From Rhizobium sp. BK399 (GTDB lineage: Bacteria; Pseudomonadota; Alphaproteobacteria; Rhizobiales; Rhizobiaceae), in assembly GCF_014194695.1 (NCBI RefSeq), contig NZ_JACIAH010000019.1, forward strand, positions 1 through 64,000: DNA of 64,000 bases. The letters run 5' to 3'. The translations under genes were made by a program, and so were the position numbers. Numbering within the stretch: the first letter of the stretch is position 1; the number at the start of each line of letters is the position of its first letter. Below are positions 54,294-61,924 of the stretch, one piece after another. The notes below the pieces were generated by a model, which saw only the letters and a list, made by a program, of their open reading frames with translations, had not been told where the DNA came from and searched no databases.

Positions 54294-54503
54294 ATGACCA
54301 CCGGCACAGTTAAATGGTTCAATTCCACCAAAGGCTTCGGCTTCATCCAACCCGACAACGGCGGCGCTGACGCGTTCGTTCACATCTCTGCTGTCGAGCG
54401 TGCAGCAATGCGCGAACTCGTCGAAGGCCAAAAGGTTGGCTTCGAGCTCGAGCGCGGCATGAAGTCGGGCAAGATGTCGGCCTGCAATCTGCAGTCCGCA
54501 TAA
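54294..54503 (+). CDS. cspA: Cold-shock protein, copy 2
   Basis: A 69-residue CspA-type protein from ATG 54294, with RNP1 K-G-F-G-F-I and RNP2 A-F-V-H-I. It is close to copy 1 at 40711-40920, differing mainly in the last third. The 20 bases TGACCACGGATGTACTGGCA in its 3' UTR (54523-54542) are identical to those after copy 1, so the duplication included flanking DNA or the UTR is conserved for a reason. Confidence 0.92.
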   Translation: MTTGTVKWFNSTKGFGFIQPDNGGADAFVHISAVERAAMRELVEGQKVGFELERGMKSGKMSACNLQSA

Positions 54504-54542
54504 ATCGAAATCCGCTTCCCTTTGACCACGGATGTACTGGCA

Positions 54543-54872
54543 CTGCCGGAAGCCATTTCACCATGGAAGGCGTTTTTGCCTGGCCTTTTTCGTTTCGGCT
54601 GCTCGCCGAGCTTATCGCGGTTCCAACTGCAGACTCACACAGCCGACAGCGGGCGATATCGCCGTCAGCAGCGTCCAAACGCAATTCTTATCCAAAGACC
54701 GCGCAGGAAGAGCTGGAATCTACAGCTCGGGCCCGAGATGCCAAGACACATCGGTTGCGAGAGGCTCGACTGCCAAGGAGCTGTCCAAGAGCTTGTCGAC
54801 AACATCGGGGCCGGAATCGCCAAACGCGAAAGAGCGCGCTGACCTCTGCAACGATTGCCATGGGGGACAAGA
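54543..54872. other. Intergenic region after the second cold-shock gene
   Basis: About 330 bases. AAGGC and GCCTGG with nearby T-runs around 54570-54590 may form a weak terminator for the csp transcript. Longer open frames here on both strands look like shadows. Confidence 0.4.
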
Positions 54873-55235
54873 ATGAAGAACGCTAGAAATAGCGGAGTTT
54901 CTTGACCGCCGCGCTGCATCAGCTGACGCCAAAGCTGCTCTCCTGAATTCCTACCGAGCGGCAAAGACCCAGGCGGAACCGCCGGAATGGCAAAGCACGC
55001 CGAACGCGCCGCCATTGCCACTCCTCGTGAAGAGCGGCGCGTCGAACGCGAACGCTTGAAGCTTGAGGAGCAAAAGCGCCTTACAGATCGCATCTGTGAA
55101 TTTTGGCGCAAGGTGCATGAGGCTTCTGGCACTTCGACCTCCGGATCCGGCGAGTCGTCGGGCACCGCATCGGGTGAGGATGTCATCGACGCCGATTTTG
55201 AGGAAGTAGACAAGAACGGTCAGCGCCATGGTTGA
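54873..55235 (+). pseudogene. DUF6481-like gene, frameshifted, with a DnaK-like C-terminal tail
   Basis: ATG 54873 has a GGGGGA site, but its frame stops after ten codons. The next frame gives F-L-D-R-R-A-A-S-A-D-A-K-A-A-L-L-N-S-Y-R. A third, from about 54987, gives A-E-R-A-A-I-A-T-P-R-E-E-R-R-V-E-R-E-R-L-K-L-E-E-Q-K. Together these reproduce a DUF6481-type rhizobial protein. The last 35 codons change to a Ser/Gly-rich linker and E-D-V-I-D-A-D-F-E-E-V-D-K, which is the tail of DnaK. The stop overlaps grpE. I read this as a DUF6481 gene recombined onto the end of a former dnaK. Confidence 0.55.
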
Positions 55236-55932
55236 CACGGACCATAAACAAAAGCCCAGGCCGAAACCCGCAGAATCTGGACCCGTTGTCGATACCCCGG
55301 CCTCGGAAACCGTGGCTGACCAAGGCTCATCCGCTGTGCTCCAGGCGGAACTCGCCGAGACAAAGGATAAGCTGCTGCGCGCCCTGGCGGAGCAGCAGAA
55401 CATCCGTCAGCAAATGCAGCGCCAGCGCGAGGAGGCGGTGAAATTTGCTGCCTCGCAACTGACGGGAGACCTGCTTGATACGCTCGACAATCTGCGGCGC
55501 GCGATCGAAAGTGTGCCGCGAGAGGCTTCGGACCGCGACGCGATCGATCCAGTGCTGAAGGGCGTGGAGGCCACCGAAGCCAACCTGCTGGCGACGCTCT
55601 CACGCCATGGATTGCAACGCATCGATCCGCTCGGCTCGGCTTTCGACCCGCACGTTCATCACGTCATTCGCCAGCATTCCGACACGACAGCCGCGGAAGG
55701 CACCATCGTTGAGGTGCTTCGTCCGGCGATGGTCGGTGTCGCGGTCCGGGGACGGCGGGCTCGGCGCCCCTTGATTGGCGCAGCCGAGCCTCGACCTATT
55801 GAAGTCAGACTGTCGAACATCTCGATATATATATATATTGTTTCAGCGCAGAGCACCCGATCCACGCACGCTCAGCCTGTTTGGCTTTTTTTTACGTCTT
55901 TCACGACGTGGTGGCGAATGCGCTGCGGCTGA
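55228..55932 (+). CDS. grpE: GrpE nucleotide-exchange factor, altered C-terminus
   Basis: The 234-residue frame begins with a disordered stretch, then the coiled coil and head of GrpE: L-L-R-A-L-A-E-Q-Q-N-I-R, D-N-L-R-R-A-I-E, G-V-E-A-T-E and F-D-P-H-V-H-H-V-I. The ending reads V-E-V-L-R-P-A-M-V-G-V-A. The usual G-Y-x-L-x-D-R-L segment between L and R-P is missing, so about ten residues of the beta head are deleted. The frame then runs on past the normal end, including a TA-repeat, and overlaps cbpM head-on. GrpE releases ADP from DnaK; this copy may be impaired. Confidence 0.75.
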   Translation: MVDTDHKQKPRPKPAESGPVVDTPASETVADQGSSAVLQAELAETKDKLLRALAEQQNIRQQMQRQREEAVKFAASQLTGDLLDTLDNLRRAIESVPREASDRDAIDPVLKGVEATEANLLATLSRHGLQRIDPLGSAFDPHVHHVIRQHSDTTAAEGTIVEVLRPAMVGVAVRGRRARRPLIGAAEPRPIEVRLSNISIYIYIVSAQSTRSTHAQPVWLFFTSFTTWWRMRCG

Positions 55933-56195
55933 GCCTCGAGCGCGTCGATCAAGTTGCTGAAGTCGCAGCGGAGGCTGTAAAGTTGGTCGACCAGACTCAG
56001 CACCACATCGACGCCGTCGTCGTTGATACCCATTTCATTGGCGAGATCGGCAATAAGCTCGGCTCGTGCACGGTCGACCTCCCGAAATATTGGCCTGCCG
56101 TCCTGAATGATCGGTGATATCCAGCCCCGGTTGATGAAGACGCGCAGCCTTGTCATATCGATATGAAGATCTCGGGCAAACTCTTGATGGTCCAT
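55872..56195 (-). CDS. cbpM: CbpM-like chaperone modulator
   Basis: A 107-residue protein that starts H-Q-E-F-A-R-D-L-H-I and has a MerR-like N-terminal fold (L-R-V-F-I-N-R-G-W-I-S-P), then a helical region with D-L-A-N-E-M-G-I-N-D-D-G-V-D-V-V-L-S-L-V-D-Q. This is the CbpM pattern; CbpM binds the J domain of CbpA and inhibits it. It lies 3 bases after cbpA on the same strand and converges on grpE, overlapping its run-on end. Confidence 0.82.
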   Translation of the reverse strand: MDHQEFARDLHIDMTRLRVFINRGWISPIIQDGRPIFREVDRARAELIADLANEMGINDDGVDVVLSLVDQLYSLRCDFSNLIDALEAQPQRIRHHVVKDVKKSQTG

Positions 56196-56198
56196 GAT

Positions 56199-57116
56199 CT
56201 ATTCCCCCATCCCTTGCCTGGGATTGTATCCCTTGCTGGCCGACCAGCCGGCCACGAATGCCTTCAGTTCGGTGTCCGGCCTTTCTGGAAGCACGATCTT
56301 TAGCGTTGCGTAGACGTCCCCCCGGGTACCGTTTCGCCGGGCCGCGCCTTTTCCTTTCACTCGCAGCGTCTTGCCGCTCGACGAATTCTCCGGCACGATC
56401 GCTAGCACCGGGCCGGCGGGCGTAGGCACCGTAACCTTTCCACCAAGAACGGCCTCGCCAAGCGTGATCGGAAGGTCCAGGCGGATGTCGTCACCCTCGC
56501 GCCGAAAGAATGGATGAGGACGCACGTGGAGCTCGATCAGGGCGTCACCGGTCTCCGCTCCACCTTCGCCAGCACCGCCCTTGCCGCGCAGCCTGAGAAT
56601 CTGCCCGTCGCGCGCGCCGGGCGGTATGCGGATTTCGAGCGTCTGTCCGTCGGATAGCGTCACCTGGCGTGTGCCGCCATTGATCGCTTCGATAAAGTCG
56701 ATCTCCATCGAGTAACGCAGGTCGGCGCCGGGCATTCTGAAATTCCGACGCCCGCGGCGGGAGAAGAACTCAGCAAAGATGTCGGCTTCACCGGGATCCG
56801 CGAAGCCTTTGCCGTTCTCGTAGGAAAAATCGCCCGCGCCGGCATCAGCGAAGTCACGATAGTACCGACGTTGGGGCTTCTCCGCGCCTGTCGCATCGAT
56901 CTCGCCGTTGTCGAAACGGCGGCGCTTTTCCTCATCACGCAGAATCTCGTAGGCTGCGGACAGGTTTTTGAAGTCCTGTTCCGCCTGCTTGTTTCCAGGG
57001 TTGAGATCGGGATGGAGTTTCTTTGCCCTGCGGCGATAGGCCGCCTGGATATCGTTCTGCGAGGCGTCGCGCCTGACGCCAATGATGTCATAGGGATCAC
57101 TGCTACTCGTCGGCAT
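56199..57116 (-). CDS. cbpA: CbpA-type J-domain co-chaperone
   Basis: A 305-residue DnaJ-family protein without the zinc finger. The J domain (about residues 7-72) has D-I-I-G-V, the H-P-D motif in K-K-L-H-P-D-L-N and A-A-Y-E-I-L-R-D. A Gly/Phe-poor linker is followed by two beta-rich client-binding domains (I-R-I-P-P-G-A-R-D-G-Q, H-P-F-F-R-R-E-G-D-D-I). It stimulates DnaK and is followed by its modulator cbpM. It is divergent from the Hsp20 genes. Confidence 0.88.
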   Translation of the reverse strand: MPTSSSDPYDIIGVRRDASQNDIQAAYRRRAKKLHPDLNPGNKQAEQDFKNLSAAYEILRDEEKRRRFDNGEIDATGAEKPQRRYYRDFADAGAGDFSYENGKGFADPGEADIFAEFFSRRGRRNFRMPGADLRYSMEIDFIEAINGGTRQVTLSDGQTLEIRIPPGARDGQILRLRGKGGAGEGGAETGDALIELHVRPHPFFRREGDDIRLDLPITLGEAVLGGKVTVPTPAGPVLAIVPENSSSGKTLRVKGKGAARRNGTRGDVYATLKIVLPERPDTELKAFVAGWSASKGYNPRQGMGE

Positions 57117-57307
57117 CTTTGCAGACCTGTCCTTCGCGAATGTTCCCTCGGCGGGATGAAGACTGCTGGTGGCTTACGTCAGGACACCAAAGGCAACTAC
57201 ACGAATTTCCGCAGCTCTAAACTGACGATCATCAATGTCGCCTGCGCGGGATGGATGCACCTTGAGGAGACATAGCAGCTTGATCCGGAGCACGAAGGGA
57301 GATTGGC

Positions 57308-57748
57308 ATGTTGCACAACATCGAGAACTCGGTGCGCTGGTACGATCCGCTGCGCCAGATGCGCTCAGCCCAGAGGGACATGGGCCGGCCGTTGGACAAT
57401 CTCCGGCTGGCGGCTCCGCCCGAATACCCATTGATGAACATCTGGACCGTGGCGGACGGAGCCGTGATCACGGCCGAGATACCTGGCGTGGTGCCAGAGG
57501 AACTCGATATCGCTGTCCACCAGAACACGGTTACGTTGCGTGGCAGCCGCCCCGCCGAACCCTTGGCGGAAGACGCTGTCATCCACCGCCAGGAACGCAT
57601 CAGCGGCGCCTTCGCCCGTAACCTCATCTTGCCATTCCGCGTCGACGGAGACCGCGCCAAGGCGACGTTCCGGCACGGCGTGCTCCGGCTCGATCTGCCA
57701 CGGCCGCTGGCAGACAGGCCGCACAAGATTACCGTCAGCCGCTCCTGA
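57308..57748 (+). CDS. Small heat-shock protein (Hsp20), copy 1
   Basis: A 146-residue protein with an AAGGGAG site. An alpha-crystallin domain fills residues 42-140: A-V-I-T-A-E-I-P-G-V-V-P-E-E-L-D-I, R-Q-E-R-I-S-G-A-F-A-R and F-R-H-G-V-L-R-L-D-L-P. It forms oligomers that hold unfolded proteins. First of three tandem Hsp20 genes, which differ from each other and so are not recent copies. Confidence 0.9.
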   Translation: MLHNIENSVRWYDPLRQMRSAQRDMGRPLDNLRLAAPPEYPLMNIWTVADGAVITAEIPGVVPEELDIAVHQNTVTLRGSRPAEPLAEDAVIHRQERISGAFARNLILPFRVDGDRAKATFRHGVLRLDLPRPLADRPHKITVSRS

Positions 57749-57761
57749 GGAGGATGCCGCC

Positions 57762-58145
57762 ATGACCGACCACGAAACCAATGGAACCGTACCGGCGGAA
57801 CCAACCCGGGTCGAGCCTGTCTTCGTCCCGCCCATCGACATTATCGAGACCACGTCCGGCGTTCAGATGTTGCTCGACATGCCGGGAGCGGATCCGGAGA
57901 GCCTCGACGTCACCCTGGACAATCGCGTTCTGCGCATTTCAGCACGATCGGTTTCCAGTGCGCCCGAAGGTTATGCGCTGGTTCACGCCGAGTACCGCGA
58001 CGGCACTTACGAACGCAGCTTCACGATCTCGGAGCCTATCGACACAGCAAAGATCGATGCCGTGTTTCGGGACGGCGTGCTTAAACTTACACTGCCGAAA
58101 GCGGCGCCTTCGCCAGCCGCCAAGATCAGCGTCAAGGCAGGATGA
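57762..58145 (+). CDS. Small heat-shock protein (Hsp20), copy 2
   Basis: A 127-residue protein from ATG 57762, preceded by GAGGAGG overlapping the stop of copy 1. The alpha-crystallin domain begins near residue 26 (P-P-I-D-I-I-E-T) and continues with L-D-M-P-G-A-D-P-E-S-L-D-V, A-E-Y-R-D-G-T-Y-E-R-S-F and F-R-D-G-V-L-K-L-T-L-P. It has almost no N-terminal arm compared with the other two copies, so it may co-assemble with them. Confidence 0.9.
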   Translation: MTDHETNGTVPAEPTRVEPVFVPPIDIIETTSGVQMLLDMPGADPESLDVTLDNRVLRISARSVSSAPEGYALVHAEYRDGTYERSFTISEPIDTAKIDAVFRDGVLKLTLPKAAPSPAAKISVKAG

Positions 58146-58159
58146 GGGAGGTTTTCGCA

Positions 58160-58663
58160 ATGAGAATCACAGATCTCGTTCCAAGGAGGGGCGCCGGCCG
58201 CGACGTAACCGCCCGCTCTGCTCCCCCAGATCCCTTGCGCGGGCTTCAACTGGATGTCGACCGCGCTTTCGAAAACTTCTGGCGAATGATGCCGTTTCCG
58301 TTTTCTGCGATGGAGCGTCTGCCACAAGTGGACGATGTTCGTGTGGATGTCAGCGACAATAGCAAGGAGATCACGGTGACGGCAGAGTTGCCGGGCATGA
58401 GCGACGCGGATATCGATGTGTCTATCACCGACGGTCTGCTGACGATCCGTGGCGAGAAGAAATCCGACCATAAAGCCGAGGCAAACGGCGTCCTTGTCAG
58501 AGAGAGGGCGTATGGCGCGATGGAGCGTACCGTGCCTCTTCCCGACGGAATCGACCCCGATGCGGCTACGGCCACGTTCAAAAATGGTGTGTTAACGCTC
58601 GTAATTCCAAAATCACGGGAAGTGCAAGCAGACACAAAGCGCATTCCTGTCCAGGCGGGTTAA
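58160..58663 (+). CDS. Small heat-shock protein (Hsp20), copy 3
   Basis: A 167-residue protein from ATG 58160 (GGGAGG site). The N-terminal arm of about 60 residues contains D-R-A-F-E-N-F-W-R, a pattern shared with HspA-type proteins. The alpha-crystallin domain has V-T-A-E-L-P-G-M-S-D-A-D-I-D-V, E-R-A-Y-G-A-M-E-R and F-K-N-G-V-L-T-L-V-I-P. It ends the Hsp20 operon, followed by a perfect terminator. Confidence 0.92.
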   Translation: MRITDLVPRRGAGRDVTARSAPPDPLRGLQLDVDRAFENFWRMMPFPFSAMERLPQVDDVRVDVSDNSKEITVTAELPGMSDADIDVSITDGLLTIRGEKKSDHKAEANGVLVRERAYGAMERTVPLPDGIDPDAATATFKNGVLTLVIPKSREVQADTKRIPVQAG

Positions 58664-58692
58664 GCCGTCCTCCCCTCGCAACCCGCCATATT

Positions 58693-58723
58693 GTCCGCAA
58701 CCGTCCTCGGTTGCGGACTTTTT
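58693..58723 (+). terminator. Rho-independent terminator of the Hsp20 operon
   Basis: GTCCGCAACCG (58693-58703) pairs perfectly with CGGTTGCGGAC (58708-58718) around TCCT, followed by TTTTT. An eleven-base-pair stem and T-run make it a strong terminator. Confidence 0.9.
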
Positions 58724-58871
58724 AGTTCTGTACCGCCTTTACTCTGGGTCGCCCAACCAAAACTGACGGCCGTCAGGTCGGAGGCCGTACAAGTGAGCTA
58801 GCTTCCCGATGCTGCTGAAGCAAGGCCGCTTTTACAGCGCAGCTTAAACAACTAACGCAGAGGATCGCGAG

Positions 58872-59525
58872 ATGACAACAGATAGCGACATCAAACGTGA
58901 TGTGGAAAGCGAGCTTAAATGGGATCCGGATATCGACGCTTCCGATATCGGAGTGGCAGTGAAAAACGGGGTCGTCACCCTCAGCGGCTTTGTGCGCAGC
59001 TTCACCCAGAAATATGAGGCCGAGAAAGCAACCAAGCGGGTCAAGGGTGTTCTCGGTGTCGCCAACGACATCGAGGTTCGACTGCCGTCGCTTCACGAAA
59101 AACCCGATCCGGAGATCGCACGCGCTGCCGTGGAGGCACTCAAGTTCGAGCTTCCCTACTCCCACGAAAACTTCAAGGTCGTCGTCAAGGACGGTTGGGT
59201 AACCCTCGAAGGCAGTGCCGAGTGGGAATATCAACGCAACCGCGCTGAAGCGGCCGTGCGAAAGGTCAAGGGTGTCAAGGGTATCTCGAACCTGGTGACG
59301 CTAAAGCCGCGCGTCACGCCAACGGAAGTCAAGTCCCAGATCGAGGCGGCGCTGAAGCGAATGGTCGAGGTCGACGCGAACCGCGTGACAGTGACCGCCA
59401 GCGGCGGCGAAGTGACCCTGACGGGCTCCGTGCGCACCTGGGCGGAACGGCAGGAGGCGGAGCGTGCGGCCTGGCGGGCGCCCGGCGTCACCAAGGTTGA
59501 CAACCGCATAACCATCTCACCGTGA
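58872..59525 (+). CDS. Triple BON-domain protein
   Basis: A 217-residue protein with three BON domains: about residues 5-70 (I-K-R-D-V-E-S-E-L-K-W-D-P), 78-145 (A-A-V-E-A-L-K-F-E-L-P-Y) and 150-216 (V-K-S-Q-I-E-A-A-L-K-R). Each ends in a V-K-G-V or V-D-N-R strand. No signal peptide is visible, unlike OsmY, so it may be cytoplasmic. Proteins of this kind are associated with osmotic and general stress. It sits just after the Hsp20 operon. Confidence 0.88.
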   Translation: MTTDSDIKRDVESELKWDPDIDASDIGVAVKNGVVTLSGFVRSFTQKYEAEKATKRVKGVLGVANDIEVRLPSLHEKPDPEIARAAVEALKFELPYSHENFKVVVKDGWVTLEGSAEWEYQRNRAEAAVRKVKGVKGISNLVTLKPRVTPTEVKSQIEAALKRMVEVDANRVTVTASGGEVTLTGSVRTWAERQEAERAAWRAPGVTKVDNRITISP

Positions 59526-59537
59526 TCAATCAACGTT

Positions 59538-59574
59538 GATGCCAGCCGCGCTTTCTACTGGCCCGGCTGGCATC
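59538..59574 (+). terminator. Perfect inverted repeat after the BON gene
   Basis: GATGCCAGCC (59538-59547) and GGCTGGCATC (59565-59574) form a ten-base-pair stem with a 17-base loop directly after the BON stop codon. There is no T-run, so it may stabilise the 3' end or attenuate rather than terminate fully. Confidence 0.45.
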
Positions 59575-59596
59575 CCCTGATAGAGGAGCTTGTGGC

Positions 59597-59866
59597 GTGC
59601 GCCGTAAACGGGACCCCGAACCGCATCTGCCCGAGACGATGGATCCAGACCAGATTGAACTGGCCAGCATAGGGTCGTTTCCCGCGAGTGATCCCCCTTC
59701 GTGGATTCCCATGTATCTCGGCCGCCCGCAGACATCTGCACGACAAGATTCCCATGAAATGGGTGATCCTCACACAGACGCCTCGGATGGCCGTCAATGT
59801 GTCGAGGCTAAATCCCCACCTGATCCCCAGTCGCCGGACCATGTCCGTGGCAGAGCGCCGAGATAG
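59597..59866 (+). CDS. Small hypothetical protein with SFPASDPPSW motif
   Basis: An 89-residue frame from GTG 59597. It contains I-G-S-F-P-A-S-D-P-P-S-W, a short motif found in many small uncharacterised proteobacterial proteins. The rest is hydrophilic and probably disordered. It ends just before the antiporter start (59869), so they may be co-transcribed. Function unknown. Confidence 0.5.
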   Translation: MRRKRDPEPHLPETMDPDQIELASIGSFPASDPPSWIPMYLGRPQTSARQDSHEMGDPHTDASDGRQCVEAKSPPDPQSPDHVRGRAPR

Positions 59867-59868
59867 CA

Positions 59869-61551
59869 ATGCACGATTTGCTGGCCCGAACACTAATCCT
59901 GCTCGCCGCGTCGGGACTCGCGGTCGGTTTCTTTAGCGCGTTCAGGATGCCCGCGGCCACGGGCTACCTGCTCGTCGGCGTAGCGCTCGGGCCGCACGGC
60001 TTCAACCTGATCGGCTCCGCGCAGGATACGCAGTTTCTGGCGGAACTCGGCCTGATCTTTCTGATGTTCATGGTCGGCCTCGAATTCTCGATTCCAACAG
60101 TTCTCGGCGCGCGCTGGGATGTGCTTGGCGCCGGCAGCCTGCAGGTGGGCATGACGATGGCTCTCGTGGCGATGGGGCTTTTCCTGATCGGCGTGGCGGT
60201 ACAACCGGCAATCATCATGGGCGGCGCCATTGCCATGTCGTCGACAGCCATCGCCCTGAAGCAACTCGCTGAGCAGGGTGAAATCACCAGTCGGCACGGG
60301 CGGCTCGCGCTCGGAATATTGCTTTTCCAAGACCTGGCAACACTCCCGCTGCTCATCCTGGCGGACGCGTGGTCCAAGGACGGAACCCTGGCTCCCATGG
60401 CAATTCTAAAGCAGATGGCGGTTGCGACCGCGGCTCTTCTCGCCGCAGCCGTCATCGCGCGGCCATTGATCCGCCTTGGATTCTCGTGGGTACTCAAGTC
60501 CCGTTCCGCCGACCTCTTCCTGTTGTGGGTGCTAATGACTGCCCTCGGCACCGCCTATGTCGTCCATCTTGCAGGGCTGGCCCCGCCGATCGGAGCCTTT
60601 GTCGCCGGCATGGTCATTGGCGAGAGCGAATTTCGCCATCGTGTAGAGGAAGACATCCGGCCATTCCGCGACGTTTTGGTGGGCCTGTTCTTCATTACCG
60701 TGGGGATGGGTATCGATTTGTCGGCCATAACGAGCTTTCCAGGCTCGATCATCCTTTGGGTGCTCGTGTTCGTTCCCGCAAAGGCGCTCTTGGCTTTCGC
60801 GACCGGCCTCATTACCGGGGTGCACCGGGAGGCATCGGCGAGGGCCGCTGTCATTCTCGCGCATGGCGGCGAGTTCGGATTGCTCCTCATGGCGCTTGCT
60901 CTCCAGTCCGGCATCGTCTCGCCTGAATTGGGCCAGCCGATGCTGATAGCGCTTGCCCTTACGATGGGGCTCGCCCCCCTCGTCATACAGCGCAACCACT
61001 GGGCCGAATGGCCTTTCGGCCGTCGTGATCGCCGCTTCGCAGCAACGGAAGCATCGATCCGAGCGCAAAGCGGTGACTTCCATGATCACGTCATCCTGTG
61101 CGGTTGCGGTCGCGTGGGTCGCCTCGTCGCAACAGTCCTGGAATCGGCGGATATCCCCTATATCGCCATTGAAACGGATTTGTCACGGTATCGTGCCGCA
61201 CGCCGGCAATCTCATGAGGTCGTCTTCGGCGACGCGAGACATTATCGCATTCTCGAGGCGGTGGGGCTGGAACGAGCACTTTTGGTTGTCATCACTTTCG
61301 ATCATCGCAACACGGTGGAGCGCGTCCTGCATCGGATTAAGGCGCTCGAAACGGCGCCGGCTTCCCTCGTTTCGACCGCTGACGATCTCGATATGGCGCA
61401 CTTGGCGCGGCTCGACGCAACCGCGGTGTTCCCGGAAAATCTCGCAGCTGGCCTCGAACTCGCGGATCGCGCGCTGCTGCTGTGTGGGAAGACGCAGGAC
61501 GACGCGGCTCGCATCGTGAACACGGTCAGGGCGGGGCTCGTCCAGGGATGA
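59869..61551 (+). CDS. Kef/YbaL-type monovalent cation:proton antiporter
   Basis: A 560-residue protein. About 385 residues of Na+/H+ exchanger-type membrane domain (12 or so helices, with G-Y-L-L-V-G-V-A-L-G-P and Q-D-L-A-T-L-P-L) are followed by an RCK/TrkA-N nucleotide-binding domain with V-I-L-C-G-C-G-R-V-G-R-L and Glu in I-A-I-E-T-D. It resembles KefB and YbaL, which release K+ and acidify the cytoplasm during electrophile stress. Its place beside aldehyde- and heat-stress genes fits that role. Confidence 0.88.
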   Translation: MHDLLARTLILLAASGLAVGFFSAFRMPAATGYLLVGVALGPHGFNLIGSAQDTQFLAELGLIFLMFMVGLEFSIPTVLGARWDVLGAGSLQVGMTMALVAMGLFLIGVAVQPAIIMGGAIAMSSTAIALKQLAEQGEITSRHGRLALGILLFQDLATLPLLILADAWSKDGTLAPMAILKQMAVATAALLAAAVIARPLIRLGFSWVLKSRSADLFLLWVLMTALGTAYVVHLAGLAPPIGAFVAGMVIGESEFRHRVEEDIRPFRDVLVGLFFITVGMGIDLSAITSFPGSIILWVLVFVPAKALLAFATGLITGVHREASARAAVILAHGGEFGLLLMALALQSGIVSPELGQPMLIALALTMGLAPLVIQRNHWAEWPFGRRDRRFAATEASIRAQSGDFHDHVILCGCGRVGRLVATVLESADIPYIAIETDLSRYRAARRQSHEVVFGDARHYRILEAVGLERALLVVITFDHRNTVERVLHRIKALETAPASLVSTADDLDMAHLARLDATAVFPENLAAGLELADRALLLCGKTQDDAARIVNTVRAGLVQG

Positions 61552-61624
61552 GAAGAAGGGTCCGAGGCCCAAGGGTATGACTGCCAATATGAGTGAACAA
61601 ACGTAAACATTGAAGGAAATGATC

Positions 61625-61924
61625 ATGGTCAAGAAGGCGCTCTATGTCCGACTGGAAGCCAAGCCGGGTTTCGAATCCAAGGTCGAGGAATTCCTCTTAA
61701 GCGCCCTGCCGCTGGTGGAGGCGGAACCGGCAACGAAAGCCTGGTTCGCAATCAAGATGGGTCCCGCGACGTTCGGCATCTTCGACGTATTCCCGGACGA
61801 TGCCGGCCGCGACGCCCATCTCGCGGGAAAGGTCGCCGAGGCATTGATGGTGCGCGCGGGGGAATTGCTTCGCACGCCGCCTCAGATCGAGAAGATTGAT
61901 GTGCTCGCAGCCAAGCTGCCGTGA
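61625..61924 (+). CDS. ABM-domain protein (putative quinol monooxygenase-like)
   Basis: A 99-residue protein from ATG 61625 (AAGGAA site; two other starts lie just upstream). It has the antibiotic-biosynthesis-monooxygenase fold: K-P-G-F-E-S-K-V-E-E-F-L, W-F-A-I-K-M-G-P-A-T-F-G-I-F-D-V-F-P-D and H-L-A-G-K-V-A-E-A-L. These dimeric ferredoxin-like proteins act on quinols or small aromatic compounds without cofactors; the substrate here is unknown. Probably co-transcribed with the antiporter. Confidence 0.8.
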   Translation: MVKKALYVRLEAKPGFESKVEEFLLSALPLVEAEPATKAWFAIKMGPATFGIFDVFPDDAGRDAHLAGKVAEALMVRAGELLRTPPQIEKIDVLAAKLP

